This document shows positions 34,701-43,603 of a DNA stretch of 64,000 nucleotides, piece by piece. Source of the DNA: Symbiodinium natans (lineage: Eukaryota > Sar > Dinophyceae > Suessiales > Symbiodiniaceae); NCBI GenBank assembly GCA_905221605.1, contig CAJNDS010000648.1, positions 1 through 64,000 on the forward strand. Direction: 5' to 3'. The notes below the pieces were generated by a model. It was not told the origin of the DNA and ran no database searches. It worked only from the letters and a program-made list of their open reading frames with translations. How positions within the stretch are numbered: position 1 is the stretch's first letter; the number at the start of each line of letters is the position of its first letter. Made by a program: the position numbers and the translations under genes.

Positions 34701-35600
34701 AGGTGCGGACGCTGATCTCAGGGTCCCCACACATGATCGGGTTAAGGGTTTAGGGGGGTTTATATAGGGTTTAGGGTTTAGGGCTAGGGTTTAGGGTTTG
34801 GGGTTTCCTGGACAGGAGTTTCATCGGGTTGGAGCCTACAACACTCCCAAAGCCCCGAAAACCCTTACACCCAAAACCCAAAACCCCTCTGAAACCCCTT
34901 GAGCACCGAAGCCCTGAAAAAGCCCCTAAACCCCTAAACCCCAAAGCCCCTTGTTCATGTGTAACCCTTAACCGCTGAAGCCCCTTACACCCCCAAACCC
35001 TAAACCCTAAACCCTTAACCCTAAACCCTGAACCCCAACGCCCAGAACAATCCTCCGCTTCATTGCAGGCACATCAGTCCCCGGAGGCCCTGGCTAAACT
35101 GTTGCAGAGTGAGGCGTCCGCCGACGACCAGCAGGCAAACAGGGGTTCAGGGTCTAGGGTTTAGGGTGAGGGTTTAGGGTATACGGTGTCTAGGGTTTAG
35201 GGTTTGGCTTTGTGCGAAATTATCGCGATTAGGGCTCAGGGTTTGAGGTGAATAGGGTTTGGGGTTTAGGGTCTGTAGGTTTTCGCAAGCCAGCGCCCTC
35301 TCCATGCGGCACCGCGGCTCTTAAGCGGTTTAGGGTTTAGGGTTTAGGGTTTAGGGTTTAGGGTTTAGGGTTTAGGGTTGTGGTAGTACTGGCTGTTGTT
35401 TTTGCATCCTTGCCCGCTTACGTTGGGTTCCCGCGTTAGTTTTTAGGGCTGGGTTTAGGGCTTCGGTAGGCTGCGGCTAAAGATCCATGGCACTTGCAGA
35501 GTCACATTTTTGAAAGGGTCACCTTCGACCCTCGCCGGTGTCGGAACATCATAGTAGATCTAGAGGAGCTGAATTAAGTACCTGCAATGTCCCGTTCTAA
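31800..35600 (+). CDS. unrecognised, probably coiled-coil protein, split gene (partly traced)
   Basis: Exons inferred from frame and AG|G acceptors: 31800-31863, 32303-32424, 32666-32701, 32926-32939 (tentative 14-nt microexon), 33183-33219, 33291 to about 33345, 34318-34427, 34624-34696, 35069-35134 and 35517-35600 with stop TAA. Typical pieces are EELAQLKANDVLQKDLLQSL, IHQIRVMSQENAKSAQEHEK, ELLHREGGVRECIQQQL and AHQSPEALAKLLQSEASADD. These Gln/Glu/Leu-rich helical segments suggest a coiled-coil or scaffold role, but no family is recognised. Exons 34318 to 35600 join in frame; the links before 34318 are incomplete and the 5' end is not found. Confidence 0.5.
32303..32424 (+). CDS. coiled-coil gene exon
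   Basis: Acceptor CCAAG|GCC. Reads ATKTKLKAPTASQANPPAAA then a helical part with IHQIRVMSQENAKSAQ; donor GA (CAG|GAGCAC). Confidence 0.5.
32971..33071 (+). mobile_element. terminal-inverted-repeat element, family C
   Basis: TGCCCAGTAGCG at the left and the reverse complement of TGCCCAGTAACC at the right bound 101 bases. The same end sequence occurs near 30751, 41249 and repeatedly at 38515-38930. Confidence 0.6.
33091..33167 (+). mobile_element. short dispersed element, family A (divergent copy)
   Basis: Contains ggagtcgga and aacccccaaaacccttttct, like the better copies at 33744, 46150 and 46867. It ends 15 bases before a candidate exon (33183). Confidence 0.5.
33583..33707 (+). repeat. 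interstitial telomere tract (TTTAGGG)n
   Basis: About 18 perfect units. Confidence 0.95.
33744..33855 (+). mobile_element. short dispersed element, family A
   Basis: Carries the family signature: ggggtcgga, cccttatggtcc, aaccccccaaaaccctattc and aaggcccct, in that order. The ends (CTACTAAGGTAGGGG and CCCCTCTTGTAG) are roughly inverted. Confidence 0.65.
34318..34427 (+). CDS. coiled-coil gene exon
   Basis: Reads VMSQRSVSPFAQAAPSSGLP and on to APNAQEP; Ser/Ala/Pro-rich. Donor is canonical GTGAGA, phase 2, and the next exon (34624, YEQDSASIQPLRSRVLDLAA) completes the codon. Confidence 0.5.
35069..35134 (+). CDS. coiled-coil gene exon
   Basis: Acceptor TTGCAG|GCA; 22 codons reading AHQSPEALAKLLQSEASADD plus QQ; donor GC (CAG|GCAAAC). 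Confidence 0.55.
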
Positions 35601-35892
35601 CCCCTGATGGCTGCATACGCATCTAAAATACCCAAAATGCCTCAACCCTGCCCTTATTGTACCTTGAGCTTGCTGTAGAAACCCCCTCGCATCTGTGCCG
35701 GGGCCAGCTCAGAAATCACCAAAGCAATCATCGCTTTGTCCCTGCCACCGCAACACAAATGTCTAAACTTGGGATGTTGCCCCAGGGTTTAGGGTTCAGG
35801 GTTTAGGGTTTAGGGTTAGGGTTTAGGGTTTTAGGGTTTAGGTTTTAGGTTTAGGGTTTAGGGGTTAGGGTTTAGGGATTAGGGTTTATAGG

Positions 35893-35978
35893 TTTATACT
35901 AACAGTCTTTAATCGGGATTGTAATGGGGGGGGTTACTATAATCCTTAAGGACTGCTAGGATAAGGGTGAACATCCCA
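35893..35978 (+). mobile_element. palindromic MITE-like element, family B (left end lost)
   Basis: tatactaacagtc at the left and the right end gataagggtgaacatccca. The left terminal ~15 bases seen in other copies are replaced by telomere-like sequence. Confidence 0.6.
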
Positions 35979-36289
35979 GGTCCAAACCCTGAATCCTGGG
36001 CCTTATAAACCCTAAACCCTCAAACTCGTAGTTTACAGTTCGCCCTTACAGAGCAAAGAAAATCCTACAATGGCACCAAGAACTGGGTTCTCGCTACGGG
36101 CATAATCTTGTCCTAGACGTTGTGAAGCCCTGCCACGGTATGATATTTGAAGTTCCTTAACAAGACTAGGTCGGCTTTTGGGATATTTCATACTTTCCTT
36201 CTTTGTGCTTAGTAGGGACCCAATACATAAATATGTCTTTCAGAGGGTATGCCCTGAAAAAGGCAGACAAGGCCCTAATAGCCCTAACA

Positions 36290-36430
36290 CCAATATCCCC
36301 AAACCCCAAACCCCAAACCCCAAACCCCAAACCCCAAACCCCAAACCCCAAACCCCAAACCCCAAACCCCAAGCCCCAATCCCTAATCCCTAATCCCTAA
36401 TCCCTAAACCCTAAACCCTAAACCCCAAAC
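36290..36430 (-). repeat. variant telomere-like arrays (CCCCAAA)n then CCCTAAT / CCCTAAA
   Basis: About ten CCCCAAA units followed by four CCCTAAT-like and three CCCTAAA units. Open frames across it are artefacts. Confidence 0.9.
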
Positions 36431-36508
36431 AAACCACGGGGTGGAGGGGGGTGCGGGGAGAAAGGCCTCCCCGTGTCCTAGGGTTTGGGGTTCTCTGCAC
36501 CTGGACAG

Positions 36509-36558
36509 GCCGAGGCGTTGCTCAATGAGGTGCTTGAGCAGGACGCGTGCTTCGGGAG
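36509..36558 (+). CDS. candidate exon, possibly TPR-like helix pair
   Basis: Acceptor GACAG|GCC; reads AEALLNEVLEQDACFGS. The pattern AEALLNEVLEQDA resembles the start of a tetratricopeptide repeat, but one helix is not enough to assign it. Nearby candidate 36060-36139 reads KILQWHQELGSRYGHNLVLD. Confidence 0.4.
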
Positions 36559-36589
36559 TGTTGAAACCCTCATCCTATACAACCCTGAA

Positions 36590-36690
36590 CCCTACAAATC
36601 CTACAGACCCCGCAGACCCCGCAGACCCTACAAACCCTACAAACCCTACAAACCCTGCAAACCCTACAACCCCTACAAACAAACCCTGCA
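36590..36690 (+). repeat. CCCTACAAA / CCCCGCAGA tandem repeat
   Basis: Nine-base repeats accaaaccctac and variants, giving spurious Pro/Tyr/Lys or Pro/Thr/Asn frames. Confidence 0.8.
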
Positions 36691-37129
36691 AACCGTGCAG
36701 TCCCTACAAGCCCAAAACCCCATCCAAAACGGGTGCAAGTGGAAGTCGGGGGGAAGTCGAGCTGGGTACCAACTTTGAATGTCTATTATTGGCTCTTGGC
36801 AGGAAATTCGCGCCTTAAACCCTTAACCCATGTCGGAAACGTACCAAGTTCCTAAAATTCCAACAAGGTACCCTATGCAATCCCTTGCAGGGGCCCCATA
36901 TGGGAACAACAGGCACCAAGTGACCAAAAAGAACTGGTAAGCTGGTACACTGGACTTCCCCTTTTGCTTGGTTGCAGAGCCCATGTGTAAAAACAGACTC
37001 TGGGAGTGGGGTTCAGGGTTTAGGAATTAGGGTTGGGGGGGTTGTTGGGGGGGGGGGGGGGGGTTTGGGCACAGGCTTGCCTTAAACCCCTGAAACCATG
37101 GTTTCGCAAATGTGTTAGGGTGGTGTCTG

Positions 37130-37300
37130 GCTGCTGATATTCCTCTCTGAGGTAGTTTCATGGACCCTTCATATGGTCCCGAACCTCCTTTGAAGGGTTC
37201 TGATGTATGGGCCCTGAATTTGTAGAGGGTATATAAGGGGTATATAAATGGGGACACACTAAGGGACCATGAAACTACCCAGATATTCCTCAGATAGGGT
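37130..37300 (+). mobile_element. terminal-inverted-repeat element, family E
   Basis: Left end GATATTCCTCTCTGAGGTAG with GTTTCATGGACCCTT; right end AAGGGACCATGAAACTACCC with AGATATTCCTC. A poly-G run and a TATAAGGGG stretch lie near or inside. Related sequence occurs at 30866-30960 and 55912-56005. Confidence 0.6.
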
Positions 37301-37407
37301 GCGCAAGATCCCTTCACGAAGGTTCCTGAGGATTCGGACTGCTCATCAGAGTTCATAGCTCGGCAGTTCTTAGTAAGGGGTGGGGTTTAGGGTTTAGGGT
37401 TTAGGTT

Positions 37408-37636
<229 letters not shown>

Positions 37637-37832
37637 TGAGGGCGAAGAGCGTAGGGTTGAGAGTGCAGGTTTTTTTTTTCAAAGGGGCTTCAAGTTGAGT
37701 AGTGGCGTGTTGGGCCCACAGCTCCCCCTGGCTGCTGACCCTAAACCCTAAACCCTCAACCCTAAACCCTAAACCCCCAACCCCAAACCCCCAACCCCAA
37801 ACCCCAAACCCCAAACTCCAAAACCCTAAACC

Positions 37833-37909
37833 CTAAACCCTAAACCCTAAACCCTAAACCCTAAACCCTAAACCCTAAACCCTAAACCCTAAACCCTAAA
37901 CCCTAAACC
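37833..37909 (-). repeat. interstitial telomere tract (CCCTAAA)n
   Basis: About 11 units ending just before the candidate exon at 37918. Confidence 0.95.
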
Positions 37910-37917
37910 GCACGCAG

Positions 37918-37994
37918 GCGCCGCGCTTGGACGCCGGCTCCCTCAGTGACTTCTCGAAGAAGTTCCTTCAGTCCAAGTGGCTTGGCCATCTCAG
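37918..37994 (+). CDS. candidate exon, unknown protein
   Basis: Acceptor CGCAG|GCG; reads APRLDAGSLSDFSKKFLQSK then WLGHL. It is bracketed tightly by telomere tracts: CCCTAAA on the left and, directly at the donor (CTCAGG|GTTTAGGG), TTTAGGG on the right, so the intron appears to start with the telomere repeat. Confidence 0.45.
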
Positions 37995-38115
37995 GGTTTA
38001 GGGTTTAGGGTTTAGGGTTTAGGGTTTAGGGTTTAGGGTTTAGGGTTTAGGGTTTAGGGTTTAGGGTTTAGGGTTTAGGGTTTAGGATTAGAGTTTAGGG
38101 TTTAGGGTTTAGGGA
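37995..38115 (+). repeat. interstitial telomere tract (TTTAGGG)n
   Basis: About 16 units with a few changes near the right end. Confidence 0.9.
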
Positions 38116-38470
38116 ACCCCCTCCTTGAACCCTACACGCTGATTGAACCCTAATCCTTCTGGACCCAAACCCCTTACCACTTGCCGGGTACAAGGTGTAA
38201 CTCGCCAGGGGTGTTTTGGTGTAATGGCAGCCCAGATCCCAAGAACAAGCAAGCAGGGGCGTTTGGAACGTTTGGACAGCCAGGGGCCCCTAAACCCTAA
38301 AAGCCGTAAACCACCGAAAGCCGAAGCCTTACACTCTAAACCGATAATCCTATAACCCTGCAACCCTAGAATTCTATAATCCCAGAATTCCCTAAACCCT
38401 GAACCCTAAACCCTAAACCCTAAACCCCAAACCCCAAACCCTAAAGCCAACCCTACAAACCGCAGCCCAG

Positions 38471-38505
38471 GAAGCAGAAGCACGCCAAGCTGGCGCTGAA
38501 GCTTG
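38471..38505 (+). CDS. candidate exon, unknown protein
   Basis: Acceptor CCCAG|GAA; reads KQKHAKLALKL; donor GTAAGC, a canonical GT site. Directly followed by the family-C array. Confidence 0.4.
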
Positions 38506-38509
38506 GTAA

Positions 38510-38930
38510 GCCCCGTGGTACCCTTTTGCCCCTTTTTGTCGTTTCCAGGTTCCCTTGCAAAGTAGCCCTAAACCCCAAAAGGGTACCCTTATCTTCTCAT
38601 AATAAGGTTACTGGGCCATGGGTTTCTTGTAAAGAGCCCCTAAACCCCAAAAGGGTACAGTACCCTTATCTTCTTATAATAAGGTTCCTGGGCTAGAGGT
38701 TCTAAAGTAGCCCTAAACCCAAAAAGGGTAACTTTATTATAATTTGCTTACTGGGCAATAGCCTTAAACCCCAACAAGAACCCCTCATCATAATAGGGTT
38801 GTTGGGCGTACCCTCATACGGGGTCACAGAGCTATAGGTTCTCTTATAGAGTACCCCTAAACCCCCAAAAGGGTCTCTGGTAAAGTAGCCCTAAACCCCA
38901 AACGGGTACTCTTATGGGGACCCATTTTTG
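38510..38930 (+). mobile_element. array of family-C-like units
   Basis: Four to five imperfect units of about 75-90 bases, each with tagccctaaaccccaaaagg, gtaccctta and ttactgggc or a variant. Looks like nested or tandem insertions of the family seen at 32971-33071. Confidence 0.6.
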
Positions 38931-40200
38931 TCTGGTCCTTTTTTTGTTTTGGCCCGAATTGTGTTTAAGGGTTTGGGGCTGGCTCTGCTTTTTTACCAGG
39001 AAATAGTGAGAAAACCTCACTTTTCTCTGTATCTTAAGAGGAAAACCTTAATTGTCTCTAGGTTTTTAAGCAGACCTCAATTTCTCTATATTTGCATAGG
39101 AAAACCTTATTTTTCTGTATATTTTAGTAGCAAAGCCTCAATTTTCTGTATACTTTTCCGTAGGAATACTTTTTTTTTCTCTAATTTGACGTAAGACAAG
39201 GGCTTCAGGGTTCAGGGTTCAGGGTTCAGGGTTCAGGGTTCAGGGTTCAGGGTTCAGGGTTCAGGGTTCAGGGTTTAGGGTTTAGGGTTTAGGGTTTAGG
39301 GTTTAGGGTTTAGGGTTTAGGGTTTAGGGTTTAGGGTTTAGGCTATTTTCTCATTGTTAGGTTTCTGCTTCTGGCTTGTACTACACGGTGTGTCCCGGCT
39401 TCTTGGCTTTTTGGCTCCGCGGCTTCCTGGCTTCGTGGCTTTTTGGTATTTTGGCTTGTTTAGGGTTTAGGGTCTGGGGTTTAGGGTTTAGGGTTTAGGG
39501 TTTAGGGTTTGGGGTTATTAGTTATATTAGGGTTTAGGGGTATTAGGGTTATTAGGGTTTAGTGGTTTCTTGGCCTTTTGGCTTTTTGGCTTTTTGGCTT
39601 CGCGGCTTCCTCCCTGGCTTCATGTGTTTTTTGGCTTTCTGACTAGAATCTCTGTGTATATGTATTTAACTGGGTTTTGGAGTACTGTGCTTTAATACTT
39701 TTTTTGGTTCTGGGTTCCTATTATAGCTACTTATACCTAAAAAGTGTATACTGTTTTTCCAGGGTCTACTCCAAAGGTAGGTTAATTATGTATTTGTATA
39801 CACTGATTCACATGTGATGTAAATATAGACGAAGCAGAGCCTAAAACGATGTAAGCATAGAGAAAAGAGGAGCAGGTTTGTATAGAAATCTAGAGCAAGC
39901 AGGGGTTTGTTTTGACATATAGAGAAAATGGAAGTTGGTTGTCCTGTGTAAATGTACACAAAATAGAGGTTACCCTATTACAAAAGAGAACAAATCATGG
40001 TTCTCCTACGTAAAACCAGATAAAATAATGGCGGTTTTCCTCTGGTAATATAGAGAACGCCCCCCGGCCCCTCCCCGCCTAAAACGAAATAATTAGGGCC
40101 AAAAAAAGATGTCCACCCTACCCTTATTGCAATAAGCCCTGCTAACTAAACCCTGAACCCTAAGCCCTAAACCCTAAGCCTTAAACCCTAAGCCCTAAAC
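38931..40200 (+). other. T-rich and mixed spacer without a recognised gene
   Basis: 38931-39190 has repeated aaaacct(c/t)a..tttctctat units of about 45 bases. 39205-39270 is a (GGGTTCA)n array, then telomere repeats to 39345. 39390-39640 repeats ttttggctt. 39830-40060 repeats units like agagaaaa...ggttttcc. No exon found. Confidence 0.5.
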
Positions 40201-40863
40201 CAAGGAAGGAGATGATCCTTGCGTCCGCGGCGAAGTGAGTTCCGTCGGCGGCGTTTTGCCGAGGCGTCTCGCGAGCTCAGCGGGGTTCAGTGCCGTGCTA
40301 TGTCAGTTGATGTATGAGGAAGGTACCTAGTGTTTAGGGTTCAGGGTTTAGGGTTTAGGGTTTAGGGTCTAGCCCTTGCACCTGGCAAGCACGAACCTTA
40401 GATCTTACAAGCAAGACAAATTCTAAACCCTGAGCCCTACAAACTCCAAGGCCTCAGCACAAAACCCTCAACCCTCAACCACTAAACCCGAAACCCTGAA
40501 CCCTAAACCCTAAACCCTAAACCCTAAACCCTAAGCCCTCGACGCCTTAGGGCTTCACGTAGACCCCGAGCCCAACATCAGACCGACTGGATGTCGCTGT
40601 TTAGGGGCTAGGGCTTAGGGTTTGGGGTTTAGGGTTTAGGGTTTTAGGGTTTTAGGGTTTAGGGTTTAGGGTTTAGGGTTTAGGGTTATTGACACAAGCA
40701 TCTCAACCCCAGGAGCGACACCGCTCGAACATTTTTTCCCGCGCCACGATGTACAGAGCCCGCTGCTCCCCAGAAATGGGGCCTTGCCCTGGCTGAGTCC
40801 GTGCGCAAGTGAGCTCCCCGAAACCTCCCAAGAGCTTACAGAGTTTCGGCGGTTTAGGGTTCA

Positions 40864-41016
40864 GTTAGGGTTTAGTTAGGGTTTAGGGTTTAGGGTTTAG
40901 GGTTTAGGGTTTAGGGTTTAGGGTTTAGGGTTTAGGGTTTAGGGTTTAGGGTTTAGGGTTTAGGGTTTAGGGTTTAGGGTTTAGGGTTTAGGGTTTAGGG
41001 TTTAGGGTTTAGGGTT
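40864..41016 (+). repeat. interstitial telomere tract (TTTAGGG)n
   Basis: About 20 units, clean in the middle. Confidence 0.95.
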
Positions 41017-41997
41017 AGGGTTGAGGGTTGAGGGTTTAGGGTCTAGGGTCTAGGGTTTAGGGCCAAAGCCCTAAACCCCAAGCCCAAGAAGTCAGCCCTT
41101 CCGTTGAAGTTTCACAAATTCTGCCCTGCCTCTCATCAGGACTAGTTAGGGTTTAGGGTTTAGGGTTTAGGGTTTAGGGTTTAGGGTTTAGGGTTTAGGG
41201 TTTTGAGGTTTTCAGGGTTTGTTTATCCCAAGTGAAACATCGTCTAGGATGCCCAGCAGTGCCGACATTCCCTCTTCTTTGAGTTGGATTCCGTTCCCCA
41301 GCCGCCTAAGTTCGAAACCCAGGCACACGGTTTTCTTTCAGGCTACCGGGGAAGATAGTTGAGGGTTTAGGGGTTTAGGGGTTAGGGTTTAGGGTTGAGG
41401 GTTTAGGGTGAAGGGTTTAAGGGATTGATTTTTGAAAGACTGGAAACTGCGGTCTAGGGACCGATAGGGGTGGACGCTGCTGGATAAACCCTAAACCCTA
41501 CACCCTAAACCCTAAACCCTACACCCCAAAACCTAAACCCCCCGAACCCCCAAACCCTACCACCCTCAACCACTGCCTAGTGCGCTTGGCACTGAGCAAG
41601 GGTCGCTGGCAAGTTGTGTACAGGCCTGCGCGCAAAAGTGCCTGAAGGGTTTAGGGTTTAGGGTTTAGGGTTTAGGGTTTAGGGTTTAGGGTTTAGGGCT
41701 TGTAGGCGCTATAGGGGTCATGGGGCTCAGGGTGTTTAGTTTGTTTGTTGGGTTCAGGATTTGGAGCTTTCACCCTTCAGGGTTCTATCAAGGGATTTAG
41801 ACTGCTAGGGTTTAGGGTTTAGGGCCAGGGTTTACGGTTCTGTACCCCGAAGGTTGTACCCCCTTAATCTTACGCAAGGGGCTATATTGCCTGAAGGATC
41901 TTTAAGCAGGGCCCCCCACAAGCCAAGGGTACAACCTGGACGGTCCAAGGTACAGCCCCTAGACTTTGGGGAGAACCTTTTAGAGGGAACATCCCAA

Positions 41998-42180
41998 GCC
42001 CTAAACCCTAAACCCTAAACCCTAAACCCTAAACCCTAAACCCTAAACCCTAAACCCTAAACCCTAAACCCTAAACCCTAAACCCTAAACCCTAAACCCT
42101 AAACCCTAAACCCTAAACCCTAAACCCTAAACCCTAAACCCTAAACCCTAAACCCTAAACCCTAAACCCTAAACCCTAAG
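41998..42180 (-). repeat. longest clean telomere tract (CCCTAAA)n
   Basis: About 26 perfect CCCTAAA units. Just to the left, 41855-41960 carries gaaggttgtaccc and ggtacaacctggacggtcc about 80 bases apart in inverted orientation. Confidence 0.97.
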
Positions 42181-42407
42181 AGTCCAGGGTCTATAGGGTC
42201 TAGGGCTCAGAGTTTCGGGGCTTTCCGGATTCGAGAATTGTGAAGTTGGGGCCTGCCCCAAGCCTGACCTGTGGCATGCAGGTACGTTTAGGATTTAGGG
42301 TTTAGGGTTTAGGGTTTAGGGTTCGGGTTTCTAATTTAGGGTTGGGGTTTAGGGTTCAGGGTTTATGGGCTCAGGGCTTAGGGCTTGGGTTTTGGGCTTT
42401 CATTTAG

Positions 42408-42490
42408 GAAGAAAGGGGCGTTGGGTCCCGGCATCCGGACATCCTCACACTAGACGAGGACTACCTTTGGCACTTCGTGTGGCTTCATTG
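42408..42490 (+). CDS. candidate exon, unknown protein
   Basis: Acceptor is TTTAG|GAA. Reads RHPDILTLDEDYLWHFVWLH and continues open. Strongly protein-like but not assigned. Confidence 0.45.
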
Positions 42491-42509
42491 TCAGTCTCCC
42501 TCTGCCCCA

Positions 42510-42690
42510 CAGCCCATGAAGATGAGAGCCTCCATCCCAAGCCCCAAACCCTAGACCCTCAACCCTAAACGGTTGCCATGAAGATGAGAGCCTCCATCCC
42601 AAGCCCTAAGCCCCAACCCCTCGACCCTAAACCCTGAACGGTTGCCATGAGGATGAGAGCCTCCATCCCAAGCCCTAAGCCCCAAAAAAC
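42510..42690 (+). repeat. three tandem copies of a ~65-base unit
   Basis: ccatgaagatgagagcctcc at about 42513, 42576 and 42645 (third with one change), separated by CCCTAAA-like filler. The first copy continues from the candidate exon, so this looks like a duplicated exon edge. Confidence 0.75.
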
Positions 42691-42887
42691 CCAAAAACCC
42701 TAAACCTTAAGCCCTAAACCCTAAGAGCCTGCATCCCCTGACCGGCCTTCTTGCCGCAGTGTTTCGGTTTGGCTCAGTCCCCCTCGGCTCACTTAGCCGT
42801 ACTGGTCAGAAAGGCGCCGATGCAGCCTGCACTACGCGGAACCTGTTTCCCACCTTTTTGTTTTTTTGTTTGGGGGGGTGGGGGGGG

Positions 42888-43130
42888 GGGGCTTTGGGAA
42901 AATAGGGGACCCCTAGAGTAGACCCCCCAAATTGTAGGAATGGTAGTTGTAATCTGAATATTTGGGTTTACGAAATAGGGGGCCCCTAGCGTAGACCCAC
43001 CAAAATAGCAGGATTCCCTGAACATTTCTAAGCCCTGAACACAAAACCCTAAACCCAAACGGGGCCGCTTTAAAGTAGATCCCCCAAATTGTAGGATTCC
43101 CTGAGAAGAAGGGACCCTAAGAAGGCACCC
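42888..43130 (-). mobile_element. cluster of family-D element ends
   Basis: gggacccctagagtagaccc, gggcccctagcgtagaccc and taaagtagatcccccaaatt repeat about 75-90 bases apart, each followed by a-gtagga-t. A fuller family-D copy with inverted ends lies at 45332-45424. Confidence 0.5.
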
Positions 43131-43561
43131 CCGACTGTCGGAAACCATCATGTTTTCGGGCTTCTGTTCACCGGCCTGGCGGCTCGCGGATGTCCCAAGT
43201 ATGCATAGGGTTTAGGGTTTAGGGTTTAGGGTTTAGGGTTTAGGGTTTAGGGTTTAGGGCTTAGGGTTTAGGGTTTTAGGGTTTAGGGATTGCACATGGC
43301 TTGGTGGATTCGGCTCAGCCGGTGCAACTTGCTTGGCAGCACCTATTAACTTGGCGGCGTATATGCCAATGTCGCTCCTTGTAGCCCTCAACCCCAAGTA
43401 GCACATTCCAATCCTACTGGTTCTTCATTGGGTATCGTACCCTATATCCCCTCTAGAAGCCCTGCGTATGGGATTCTAGCAATACCTAGTTCCCTCATTC
43501 TGTACCACTAGGCAATCTGCAGTGGCAGAGAAGCGCCCTACAGGCCAACGAGCCTGATCCT

Positions 43562-43603
43562 ATGGCGCAGATGTACGTGGTGAAGCGTGATGGACAGAAG
43601 CAG
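43562..43603 (+). CDS. RNR1: RNR1 exon 1 (start)
   Basis: [26 protein letters not shown], the start of the ATP cone. The second ATG (43571) is the position of the usual start in relatives. The frame is open upstream, so the exon may begin at an AG such as CTACAG|G (43543), possibly a spliced-leader acceptor. Donor GA (CAG|GAGTTG); CAGGAG is repeated at the acceptor of exon 2. Confidence 0.85.
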
